Below, one piece after another: positions 33,261 through 43,875 of a stretch of 64,000 bases of DNA. The stretch comes from Polyodon spathula. Its lineage: Eukaryota > Chordata > Actinopteri > Acipenseriformes > Polyodontidae. The DNA lies in the NCBI RefSeq assembly GCF_017654505.1, contig NC_054538.1:23960283-24024282 (forward strand), written 5' to 3'. Below the pieces are notes generated by a model. It saw only the letters and a program-made list of their open reading frames with translations, had not been told where the DNA came from and did not search any database. The first letter of the stretch is position 1; the number at the start of each line of letters is the position of its first letter. Both the position numbers and the translations under genes were made by a program.

Positions 33261-33719
33261 TGCAAACATTACAATGCTACACAATACAAGGTAAAAACAT
33301 TACTTAATATTAAGATGTGAACGGTGTGAAAGATGTGTTCATAAGAGAAACAACGGCGGTGGAGATGAAGTGGATTATATGGCTTGTGGTGGATTTGTCT
33401 CCTACGATGTGCTGAAAACTGTCTGTGGCAAAAAAACACACTTTCTAATTTCTGATCTTGGCCCATGGGCTAACACTTTTGAAAGACATTATCAGTGTTG
33501 ACAAATCCACAACAAGCCATATATCACTTTCCATTGGCAAAGCGCAATCAAATTAAAGAGGGATTCTTTAGAAAAGCTGGTATGAGAGCCTATATTTAAA
33601 TAGTCACTGGATCATTTTGTAACGAGTGCTGTGTACTGTATTTTAGGGCAAGTCAGAATAAGTATGTATACATAATAATACTGTAAATAATTTAAATAAT
33701 ACTGTAGCAAGTTTTGAAG

Positions 33720-33925
33720 CATTGCTTCACTGACGCGTTTGCTCTCGACCAATAGCAGCCAGTATCTGTGGGGCGTCACTATTCGAAAAATGGAGGAAAA
33801 ATTAATTTACAGAATTTAGAAATTCCCAGTTTTATATGACACTTCGTCTAAAGTTTACAAGAACAGAGTTAAGAGAAAATGTTTGGAGGCTGATCTCTTC
33901 AGAGATCAACATACCAGGTGACTTG
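33720..33925 (+). pseudogene. PIF/Harbinger MADF-protein remnant with promoter-like upstream
   Basis: From ATG at 33790 the frame reads M-E-E-K-L-I-Y-R-I, a stop, then K-F-P-V-L-Y-D-T-S-S-K-V-Y-K-N-R-V-K-R. This is the first half of a MADF domain (consensus: acidic start, LI, P-x-L-Y-D, Y-K-x-R). MADF/Myb-like proteins are the second gene of Harbinger transposons and bind the transposon ends. Upstream, a CpG-bearing segment with CCAAT at 33752-33756 resembles the element's promoter. The frame runs out after about 40 residues, and no Harbinger transposase was seen nearby. A domesticated host gene is unlikely, given the stop. Confidence 0.5.
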
Positions 33926-33929
33926 TCTT

Positions 33930-35165
33930 TTATTTGAATCTTAAGTAGGCTTCGTCCTGTCATCTGAATCTTCCCGCTTTCAAACTTTGAAAACTGTCAA
34001 AGATGTAATGCTAATAAACGCTTGAATACATTAAACTAAAATGTTTGTAAAAATGGAAAAATTGCTACTATGTTGTAAATTATGTTTACATCTCTGTATA
34101 CCCAATGTATGTATATGCTTACCTGTTGATTTTTATGTATACTACTGTAGCCAGGTAAACATCCTTCCACTCTGATTCTATTACTTCTGATTAGGAGCGG
34201 GCCTGCAATCAAGGTGCGGGAAGCTTTACTATTTAAACCTGCTACAGGTGACTTAGACATGCTGCTGTAACAAGTTTTTCATTCTGCTGGGTTTGGTAAA
34301 GTTCAGACCTATCAAACACTAGCTTTTATGTCATGATCTAATGAGCCAATGGGGTCTGACGTTTAAATACAGTATATCATTGAAACAAGAAGGCGGCGGT
34401 TGCCACTATTTTTGTCACACAAATGTTTTATTTATTTTTGATCACTTAAATTTGTACTGGATTGTTTTAGAATGATTATTGTTTGCTTTGTTTTCTAAAT
34501 TTCACTTTGTTATAATATGTCAGATTATATAAATATGTAAATAAATAAACAATACATACAGTGCTCTTTTGCTGTAAAACCTGCTTTGTAATGTAAATGA
34601 GTAGTACAGTCCCATTTAAAATCATTTTAATATAGATTTTCTTGAATTTATTGAAAAGTGTGTTGAGGTTTTCTCCAGGTTAAGTTATCTGGGCCTAAAG
34701 TAAAATAAATAAATAAATAAATAAATAACAGTTTCAGATAGTACAATGTAATGGAATGTGTCTCGGGTAAATCTGTTATTGTTTAGTAGAATCTAGCTTA
34801 AATTATTGAGAAAAAAAAGTATTGTTACTTCAGTAACATTGCTCCCTCTATTAAGGTGGAGAATATAGAAACTGACATTGTTGTGTGGTGTCTATATCAG
34901 CCGTGCTCCTGCATCAGCAATCTTGATAAAACATAAATTGTTGTCAATATGGTCACAATGCAATGTAAAAATTTAATAGATAAGCAATGTTGTGAGATCC
35001 ATAGTAAGACATCAGTGATACGTTTACACTTGTTTAGCATGTTTAATGCTACAAAGTTCCTAATAACACAGCAGTTGCCTTCAAATGATTATTCTAATAG
35101 ACAGCTGAGAAGCTTTCAGGGTTTGTTGTAACTATCTGCTAATAATGGTCTGGGAATAGGTTACC
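33930..35165. other. AT-rich DNA, no gene recognised
   Basis: Short (AAAT)n near 34704-34728. Nothing else to report. Confidence 0.5.
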
Positions 35166-35169
35166 AAGC

Positions 35170-35292
35170 CACATTGTTGATGCTGAATAATTGGTGTCCT
35201 ATAAGATCCTACTAAACAAAGTTTCGGGAGCAATATAGGAACCAGACAAGCACTGATGGGGCGAATGACCTCCTCTCGTTCGTATATCTTAA
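35170..35292 (+). mobile_element. CR1 LINE 3' end fragment
   Basis: GAATGACCTCCTCTCGTTCGTA (35263-35284) corresponds to the end of the CR1 copy at 60860-60880. Upstream bases are weakly similar to the CR1 ORF2 end and 3' UTR. It is strongly 5'-truncated, as usual for CR1. Confidence 0.65.
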
Positions 35293-36042
35293 AATATAGA
35301 TTTTATATACTGCTTGTTTATAAATGTATTTATGTCATGTTTTATAGCTGCAATATGACAAAAATACTTCTCTTCTAATGTACTAATAATAATGACTGTT
35401 TGGCAGGTTGCTTAAATGATTGTGTGAAGCTAAAATGGAAGTTAAATCAGGCCTTATTAGTTCTGCATCATGAGCATGAACATTTTCCTTTTATGTTAAC
35501 AATGCTGGAAACTTTGCACTGAGATATGCTTTGTGTAATTGTACAAGGATTGTCTGCTTAGGTAATGTACCTTGTTGGCAATACAGTGTTGAATGTTGGT
35601 ATTGGAATAGATTAAATGCACTTTAAGTGTGACAAAGGCTCAGTTTATATGGTTTATTTGCAAAAGTAAAAATAAGTCTCAACTTTTTATCAGGCTATTT
35701 TGGTCTTTAAGAGAGAAATTCTCATTCAAAATTCATATTAGCTAATTAATATTAAAATATGGGAGGATATATTTAAATGTTTCTGTCAGTGTTCAAATTT
35801 GGCCTTGCACCACTTCTGAGACCAGGCTGTGCTGAAGCTATGTTGAGTGCAGCCTGTCTTATTTGTGGCCACCAAACAATATAAACATATATGAAAAGTC
35901 GCTTCAGCAATTCTGTGGTAGTCTACAAAGAGAGCTAAAATCCATCACTTTAGGTTAATGATATAAAAAAAATATCCAGTCATGATTTTTAGTATATTTT
36001 CAAAATACTGATAGTAAATCTACAATAGCCCACATTTCCCAC

Positions 36043-36115
<73 letters not shown>

Positions 36116-36825
36116 CTGAATCTGAATTCAGCAGGGACAGCGCAAGGGTCTTTCCAGTAGAATGTTGCTGTTTTGTTTTTATTGGGGATTATCAGTAGAC
36201 TGGTAGTCCATACAAGTTCAATAAAGTCCTCAATAGAGGCTAGTCCACCTGGGTATTTTTGTAACTTTCAGGTAAGTTTGTAACTTTCTTGTAACTTTGT
36301 TCTATAAGTCTTGCCGCAAGCTGAGAATTTAGTATATGTAAGGTTGTGGCTTTAATTTCTTACATTTATAATATTGATGATTTATAATTAATAAAGTATA
36401 ATGAAGACGAGAACAACTCATGGTTGAAAGCACACATGTATAACACGATATTAACATAACTGTAACATACTTAACAATTATCATTAGGTTTGCAACAGCA
36501 GTTATAGTCAGCCATATTATCTTCCCATTGGGAGTCACATTGGGCACACCTCAGAATGATGGTGCATCTTACTTCTCCTTTTCTCGACATAGTTGTTTCC
36601 ACAAAACATTGTTTTCAAGCATAATTTTTTTTTCCTAGTTAAGATTTTACCCGTTAAAGTCAGATTACCTAATTCCTATAAAATCATTTATGGGTTAGAC
36701 AAAAAATTGAAAAGGACTATTGATAGTATTGGGTTAACTGGTACTAATACATTATTGTCTGGTTGAGTAAGATTTAGCATAGAGGGTTATTTATAAGCTT
36801 GCTACAATTCAATTTTTATTTTTTT
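35293..36825. other. AT-rich DNA, no gene recognised
   Basis: Holds a long (AAT)n microsatellite (36042-36113). No coding or terminal-repeat evidence. Confidence 0.5.
36042..36113. repeat. (TAA)n microsatellite
   Basis: Pure 72-base run. Confidence 0.97.
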
Positions 36826-36829
36826 GCCA

Positions 36830-37640
36830 AATCGACGATTAATATTGACGTCTATTTTTGAAAGAATTTAACGTTTTTTTTCAATCGTTATTTTTTTATT
36901 CAAGCAGAGCATGGGTGAAATCGACCTTTATGTTTTTTTTTTTAAAAAAAGCCCAGACTTTTTATGCCATTAAGAAACGTCTCACTTAGAGAAAACCCTT
37001 TATCACATTCTACATGAAACAAAACTAACTTGCACTTATTATTCTGAGCTCCGCCCCGCTCCTGCTTCAGCACAGCTGGACTCACTGGAGGCGAGGCAGT
37101 CAGGCCCGCTTCGTCCTGCCGCGGAGACACAATACTCACTAAGTGTTTTCCTCTGTGCCCCATTTTCAAAACATACTAGTAACTGTCACTGTATATACCT
37201 ATAATAGCAAAAGCTTACCTACACATTAACCCGCTAATTTCAAAATAGGCATTTCGAAAGACAGGTGCTGTAGCTTTCAAATGAAAGTGCACAGTAGGTC
37301 TTAATGATTGACAGTCATTTAAACGAATGAGAAAATTCTAGCGCTGCTTCAGCCAACAAGATCGGTCAGAACAGGATGAAATGATTGATGGTGAAACTAC
37401 ACTAGCCCAATAAGGAACCACTGAGCTGACTGATAGCAACCCCTAGCCATTCAGAGCGGAACAGAAACAGGACAACCAGCAAGTATAAAAATTACACAGA
37501 CTAGAGATGATTTCTTAAATGATTACTTTCCGTAAGAAAAAAAAAAATAACGAGTGGTTTTACTCACATTTATCCTACATAAATGTATTTCCGTCGAACT
37601 TCGACGTTTAACAAGCTTTACTGATTAAAATCGAAAAGTA
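36830..37640. other. CpG-bearing segment with promoter-like features
   Basis: GC and CpG rise locally (about 37045-37130). TATAAAA stands at 37484-37490. Both ends carry CGACG-type clusters (AATCGACGATT near 36830; TCGAACTTCGACG near 37595). It could be a non-autonomous transposon or the 5' region of a dead element. The minus-strand frame 37169-36942 lies in it, but its protein resembles nothing I know. Confidence 0.3.
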
Positions 37641-37989
37641 GCAAGACTACTTATTTATTAAATCATATGTGCATGGCTTCAGTTTAGTGAGGTAGAAGTG
37701 AAGTTAACTGCAGTAGTTTGAGACTTATGCAATAGATTGGGAAAAGTGATTCAAAGACAATGTAAAATAATCAGAACCATTAGGATTGATGATTTAAATC
37801 ATCTGCCTAAACTCTCCTGAAAGACTTTAGTCCAGCTTTGGGCTGACAGACAGCTTTAACAGCCTAAGATAAAAAATTCATCAGTCCTTGATCAATGTAG
37901 CTATCAAGCTTCACCTCTTGGTCTTTCTTGTGATCTAAATTGTATTTATCCTGACAGAGAAAAATGAGATTAATACACACTTTAACCCT

Positions 37990-38146
<157 letters not shown>

Positions 38147-38367
38147 CTCTGAACTTTCTGTGGTTTATTTGAACATGTGACCAAAACATACATCTATTAT
38201 TGTAAATAAAATGCAACTTTTTCATAAAGTATGTTATACCTGCATCACATTTAGTTCCTAAAAGGCTAGTGTTGGTGTAAGAATGTAGAAGCTTTTAAGC
38301 TGCTAGATGTGCCTGTACCTGTGTGGAAATCTGTTCATTGGTTTTCGGGGGTTTGCATGCTCTAGAC

Positions 38368-39297
38368 CAGTAGTCCTCAAAGTGGTGCCCGCGGGCAAAC
38401 TCATGCCATCGTGCCCGTGGCAGCTGTTCTTAAATTATGGGTCGTGAACACATTTCTGGTGGGTCATAGCTTGGGAAAATAAATAAAGCTTTAAACATGT
38501 TTTGCTTGTATGTATTCTACATTTATTTTTTTTTTTTCTTGAAGGGCCTCTGTGATACGATCAACCAACTGAGTATATGAATTTTCTCTGCGGAAGCCCA
38601 ATCATAAGTTAGCTGGGTGGGACATAAACTGTGTCTGTTTCAGTTGCAGGTACTGACAATAAGTTTAACCAATAGGGGAGTCAAATTTCTGCAGAGTTTT
38701 ATGTAGCTGTCCAATCATAAGCAAGCAGAGGCCATTCAAGAAAATTAAAGACAATTGAGTAGCTAGTGGGAAAGTAACAGATCTGACAGCTGTCCCATCG
38801 TTCGTGAGCAGAGGCGGGGTGTTAATATGCCGGGTAAGCACTGAATTTCGCAGACTGTTATTGAGAAAAATAATACATTTCAGTATTTCGAATTTAATTT
38901 TCTCTCTCTATATTTTTTTTATTTCACCAGAGAAGGGAAGCACCGAAGCATATTGATTTACGAATCCACTTTCTCTGAATAATTGTACTGGAGATGTGTA
39001 CAGAGTAGTGTTGACAAATTAGCCAAATTGAAACAAAAGCAAGACACTATCTATTTAGTTTATTCATGGTTATCTGTGTAAACATGCTATTTAAAAATAT
39101 TTGCATTGAGTATTTTATATAAATAATTTAAAGAATAAGAGTAGCATGCACAATTACTGCCTGAGACTTATCCAAGTGAGCCAAGAATAACTCCACTAAA
39201 ACCCTTAATATAAGAACCTATGCAATAGTCAACGTGCCTGCAAACAACCAAGTAAGATAAATTTATGCCTGTGCCCAAATTACTTTGAGGATCACTG
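38368..39297 (+). mobile_element. Non-autonomous hAT element with TIRs and 8-bp TSD
   Basis: The left end CAGTAGTCCTCAAAGTGGTGCCC and the reverse complement of the right end, CAGTGATCCTCAAAGTAATTTGGGC, form imperfect terminal inverted repeats of the hAT type. They are flanked by CTCTAGAC (38360-38367) and CTCTAGAT (39298-39305), an 8-bp duplication with one change. The element is 930 bases and has no transposase frame. Near 38828 an ATGCCGG|GTAAG string and an acceptor-like TTTATTTCACCAG near 38918-38930 look like relics of a 5' exon-intron-exon junction of the parental hAT gene. Confidence 0.85.
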
Positions 39298-39800
39298 CTC
39301 TAGATAGATACCAGGCCACTTTGAATTTGCCATTTTGAAAAACTCAGCTCATGATCTATTGCATCCACCTTGATTTCAAATGGCCACTACTCCACCAAAG
39401 AATAAAGTAAGTAAAATAAGTATATATTTTCTAAAACTGCACAAGACAAGGATTTTATAAATGGGTAACATGACCTTGTGCGTCAATGGGGTGTTACCCA
39501 TAATCCTTCTGCAATTTGAAGTAATATCACTGCATATTGTAAAAGTCACTTTTTTTCCCTTATATTTGGACCTGTGAATCTAACAGCTTTTGTTCCACTG
39601 TTAAAAAAAACAGTTTTTCTGGATTGCCCAGAGTGTCCTGAATTCAGAAATACCAAATATGTGCATCGTTCTATAGTTTCTCAGGCGTTTATAGGTCTTA
39701 GACTGAGACTAGGTCACTTTGAACTTTCCCCTTCCACAATGTAATGTTGCTGCATGACAACAAGTGACTTATAGTATCTTTTGTACATTTGTTACTGGTT
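39298..39800. other. Flank of hAT and piggyBac relics
   Basis: AT-rich. The piggyBac 3' UTR should run here on the minus strand, but its TIR and TTAA site were not located. Confidence 0.4.
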
Positions 39801-40821
39801 CTAGTACTCTTGTACCATGTGGTACCTTTCAAAACACTCCTCCAAACAGAGGCCTGGCTGAGAGGGACAGTGCAGACAGTAGTACTCTCTATCCCTCCAC
39901 ATGCCCTTGCAGGAACAGCACTTTTTTGTGGCATAGCTTTACGTTCAGTAAGTCTCTTATCTTACTGTTTCTGTTTCTTGGCTGGCAAATATGAGGCTGG
40001 AGGTGACAGAAGTCTGAAAAGCTATAAAAGTAAGCTTGTTTTCTGGAGCTGTACAGTACAGAACATGGCTGTTGTAAAATGAAATCTGGACCATGTCATT
40101 GTGAGTTTTTTATACCCTACTATGGTCTTCCTTGCATCATTGTACGGGTCCAGCATTTAGTTCGACTTATCTGCACCTCCCATGTGTCTAGGGTAGTCCA
40201 GCACACACTCAGGCTTATTTGTGTGAGTGTCACAACCTTGCACAGGAATTGCCACCGTGGCTTCATTGTGAATGGTGGTGAGGAGGTACACATCTTTTTT
40301 ATCTGTGTATTTCATTGCCAGCAGTTCCTCACAGTGCTGTTTTCGCCACGCCTCTGTTTCTTGGCTACCAACTGATGGGGAAATCCATTCCAGTTTGGTC
40401 TTATTGTGCTACAAGTCATTGTTTGGGAGGTGTACAAAACCCTAAACAGAGGGATTCCTGTGTAGAAGTTGTCTACATACAAATGGTAGCCCAAATTTAG
40501 GTGGGGAAAAACCCTATCCAATGCAGTCAGGCAGCTCAATCTGAGAGTCCTTCCCTGTGTACAGTCTGAACTGATGAGTGTACCCAGTGGAGCTCTCACA
40601 CAGTTTGTACAGTTTAATCCCATAACAAGCACATTGCATGGGAATATACGGTTTAAAAATGAGCTTCCCCTTGAATAAAAGGAGGGGCTCATCCACAGAT
40701 ACATTTTTGCCTGGTGAATATGGCTCTTCAAATTTATTCTGTAAGTGATCGAGAAGGGGATGCAAGGAAAATTGGGCAAGCGTGAACAGGGTCGGTGGAC
40801 CAATATAAATCAATTCTAGTC

Positions 40822-40854
40822 AAAAAGTTATCCCCTCAGAAGGGATAACTTTTT
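40822..40854. other. Perfect 13-bp hairpin within piggyBac relic
   Basis: AAAAAGTTATCCC (40822-40834) and GGGATAACTTTTT (40842-40854) are exact complements around a 7-base loop. It sits where the piggyBac coding sequence is deleted, so it may be a repair scar or a fragment of another insertion. Confidence 0.8.
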
Positions 40855-41080
40855 CATTTCAATTAGATTAGTGAGGACCCATTTGCACACCCTAGAATAT
40901 CACCCGAGGTTGTCCCCATATTGTACCATGTATTGCTGGGCATACAAATTGGTTTGATAACCAAATACTCAAAAAAAGTCATCAGTGATGAACAACTAGA
41001 AAAAATCAATTGGGGTCAATCCTGTTCACCCTGGTGCCTGGTGTGCCAGAAAAATGTGGAATTTGAGGATGGATGTTATT

Positions 41081-41101
41081 GGGGGGGGGGGGGGGGGGGG
41101 G
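41081..41101. repeat. Poly(G) tract of 21 bases
   Basis: Lies inside the piggyBac N-terminal coding part, where it encodes a poly-proline run on the minus strand. Length errors are likely in the assembly here. Confidence 0.9.
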
Positions 41102-41309
41102 TCCAATCGTAGAGTGGCTGAAATCCACCACCCCTTGGTCCAGGACCTGCTGCATCCTGTTCTGGTAGGTGCTCAGGCTCAATGTCCATTGGCTCCTCTT
41201 CCTCACTTCTGCTGGATTTCTCATTGGAGGAAGAGTCACTCGGTACATATTCACTACCAGAGTCATCAGACACAAAATCACCCTCTGAGTCTGAATCTGA
41301 CTCCATTAG

Positions 41310-42278
41310 GAGGTCGGCAACAGCCTCTGCACTGAGATGCTTTCTTGCCCTTTTACTGAGTTAAACTTCAAAATTAGCAATAAAATAATAATAATAACAC
41401 AAATAAATTTCAAGGCCATTTTATCCCACTGAAAAACCACCCTTCCCTAAAAACAAATCATTGTCAAATTGAAGAGAAAAGAGGTAAAAAAAAAAAATAA
41501 ATACACTGTGTAACCTAAAAAAATAAATCAAATACATTTGAATCAAAATCGTTATTTCAAAAAACAAAAGGAAAGAAAGGAAAGGAAAAATTTAATGATC
41601 GGAAAACAAAATCTGATATGTCCGTAGCACACAAGAAGTTAATATTTAAACGTTTAGAAGCTGTAGTAATATTTTAACTTTAAACAGCTTTTATCCTAAG
41701 AAACAATATGGAGAACTGTGTTGAGTAGTATTTTCTACATCACAGTGGTTATATCTTCCTGTACGTACAGTAGAAAAGCATATAGAAATGTCTGACATAT
41801 GTATTATTTTTGAAAAGTATCATTTTGTTCATTCTATATTTCTCTTTTGGTGAATTTATATAAAAAAAAATGAATTACAGAATTACATATCAAAAAGAGC
41901 TTCCAATTTTACAGAAAATAACACATTTTTCAGTTTATGTATGCTCCAAATAGGGACTATTTTGACTATAGTTAATATGGAACTTATTCTGTCTCTGCCC
42001 TGAGCACTCCATTCTCATTTTACAGTGGCATTGAAATTTTGATATTTGCTCTAATGAAAATGTTTTTAAGGTATTAATCAACAAATAAAATGTAATTTAA
42101 ACTAACGTACATTTTTCCTCATTTATATTCTGAAATAAACATATATGCAACCTTCACAACTGAGTGCAATCAAGAGCCTCTAGTGATATCATAAATACAC
42201 AAAAATAAACCAATTTCTGAGAAAGGGGCCTTTTACCCACATGCAGACAGCCCCCCCCCCCCCCCCCATGGGCTTCCC

Positions 42279-42331
<53 letters not shown>

Positions 42332-42470
42332 TGTTTTACCCACAAAAACACAATTCACTCAAATGTTTTAACTGTTTTGTTTTATTTTAACAATTAACAA
42401 AATTAAATATTTAATATAAATAACAAGAACAATTATCAAAAAGACAGATCATGAACAACACAGTGGCTTA
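41310..42470. other. AT-rich DNA with a C/CA microsatellite
   Basis: Two poly(C) runs (42251-42267 and 42276-42295) separated by ATGGGCTT pass into (CA)n to about 42326. No gene seen. Confidence 0.6.
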
Positions 42471-42471
42471 A

Positions 42472-42566
42472 CTGAATTCTCAATTACTTAATTGAACCCT
42501 GAATCTAACTAATAATTTACCTAAGCAGACACAGTGGGTCGCCAGAACCAGGATTGATAACCACTG
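42472..42566 (-). mobile_element. Isolated hAT-like terminus
   Basis: The segment ending CCAGGATTGATAACCACTG at 42548-42566 has the form of the 3' terminus of a hAT element of the CAGTGGTT class. A plus-strand partner was not found in the preceding 4 kb, so this is probably a truncated copy. Confidence 0.4.
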
Positions 42567-42619
42567 CATTAAGCAATCAAGTAAATCTACACAATCTTTC
42601 TCCTCCTATTCATCATCAT

Positions 42620-43216
42620 TAGGGCTAGGAGTTTGTCACAAAAAATTTGGACATAAATCACGGAGCAGTCACGGTCAATGAGTTCAAAATCACAGAGAAA
42701 ATGACAGAGGCGAATAAAGTCACAGGGATAGAAAAATAAATAAAATAACTGTATTTAATAAAAGCATATCGCGGCGCCTGGTGCACACAGGTTGATCAAA
42801 GAAGGAAGAGACAAGCATATGAAATTTCAACGTGTTGCTTTTTTTATTTGCTCTGCAACGGTGACTATCTAACAGTAGCATTTATAAGCACTGAACTAAG
42901 CAGAGAATAAAGACGAAAACAGGGGAAAGGGTAAGCAGACGACATACTTTGGGGGTGACAAATACACACACATGGATAACACAAAGAGGGTGTGGGGCAG
43001 ACAAGAGACATGTACATTAAATTAAATGCAACCGTACAACAATTAAACAACAAGTGGAACATTCATTTCAATTAAAAAGAGAAAATTCTTCAATGTATGC
43101 CCCGCAGCGAATGCTGGCAGTTACACACACACACAGACACACACTCTGAATTTATGAACTGTTAATATAACTTTCAAGAAGTATTTTATCAAAGAGCTGT
43201 TTGACTACTTCTCCAA

Positions 43217-43251
<35 letters not shown>

Positions 43252-43506
43252 CGGACATCAAAGTACGAAGTTGGAGCTATTTTAAATCTGTAATTATTTA
43301 TTGGAATTAATAAATGATAAATGCATTTTTTTTTTAATTGTGAAAATTAATGTTAATAAGAAACAGTTTCCAATAAAATCACATACCGATTGAACACAAT
43401 TTACTGACATCCTCAAAAGTCTAGCACATCAGCAAAAATCGCGGACACTAGCAAAAGTCACGGAATCCATAACAGCCGCAACCACCGTGACTAAATCCCA
43501 TCCCTA
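42620..43506. mobile_element. hAT-like non-autonomous element with perfect 8-bp TSD
   Basis: The left end TAGGGCTAGGAGTTTGTCAC and the reverse complement of the right end, TAGGGATGGGATTTAGTCAC, agree at about 14-16 of 20 positions. ATCATCAT flanks both sides (42612-42619 and 43507-43514). The 887-base interior has no long frame, but contains a GCGGCGCC patch near 42770-42779 and subterminal CACGG motifs on both sides. The 8-base TSD points to hAT; the TIR sequence is not one I can name. Confidence 0.75.
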
Positions 43507-43875
43507 ATCATCATCAGAATTGCAATTGTGGCATAAGTAGAGCCGCTCTCCACGTGCACTCCTCATGAGCCAAATGGAGGTAAACAAAGCACTGCATCCA
43601 CTTCTCTTCAGCTCTGCTGTTGGCATAAGGGTCTCCACAAACTAAGCAAGACCATTCCTCTTCCTCACCAGAACTCTGGAGTGGGGCAGCGGTGTAATTT
43701 TCTTTGCTTTTTCTTTTTTTTGTCTGTTCGTTTCCTTTACCCTTTTTCTTCTTTTTACCTTCTTTCTCTTTCTCCTCCAGTAGCTTCTTGTAGGAAGAGG
43801 ACATTAAATTTACAGCCTTTTCTGTCTTCTACAGTTGCAGAGGAGGTGGTGGGGAGGTGGAGGAGAAAAACTTAC
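43507..43875 (-). pseudogene. Tigger/pogo transposase C-terminal end
   Basis: A lysine/glutamate-rich helix is followed by a PHD-like Cys/His module: W-S-C-L-V-C-G, then N-S-R, E-K-W-M-Q-C and A-H-E-E-C-T. After E-C-T the frame slips: the next frame reads G-E-R-L-Y-L-C-H-N-C-N-S-D-D-D and a stop, which is the normal end of this family of Tigger transposases. The third Cys pair has been altered (C-F-V-Y instead of C-x2-C). The DDE domain and HTH are not present in this window. Confidence 0.8.

Larger units (their letters stand above)
39801..41306 (-). pseudogene. piggyBac transposase (PGBD4-like), broken
   Basis: Minus strand from ATG at 41306. An acidic Ser/Asp/Glu-rich N terminus (about 75 residues) is followed by a gap in which the N-terminal half of the DDE domain is lost (about 41000-40815). 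The domain resumes with Y-S-P-G-K-N-V-S-V-D-E-P-L-L-L-F-K-G (first catalytic Asp). It continues with Y-V-D-N-F-Y-T-G (second Asp), T-I-R-P-N and the M-G-G-A-D motif (third Asp, near 40170). A Cys-rich C-terminal domain follows, with C-x2-C, C-x2-C and C-F-x-R-Y-H, ending at the stop at 39801-39803. At least four frameshifts or stops separate the pieces. The enzyme would excise and insert DNA at TTAA. Confidence 0.85.
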
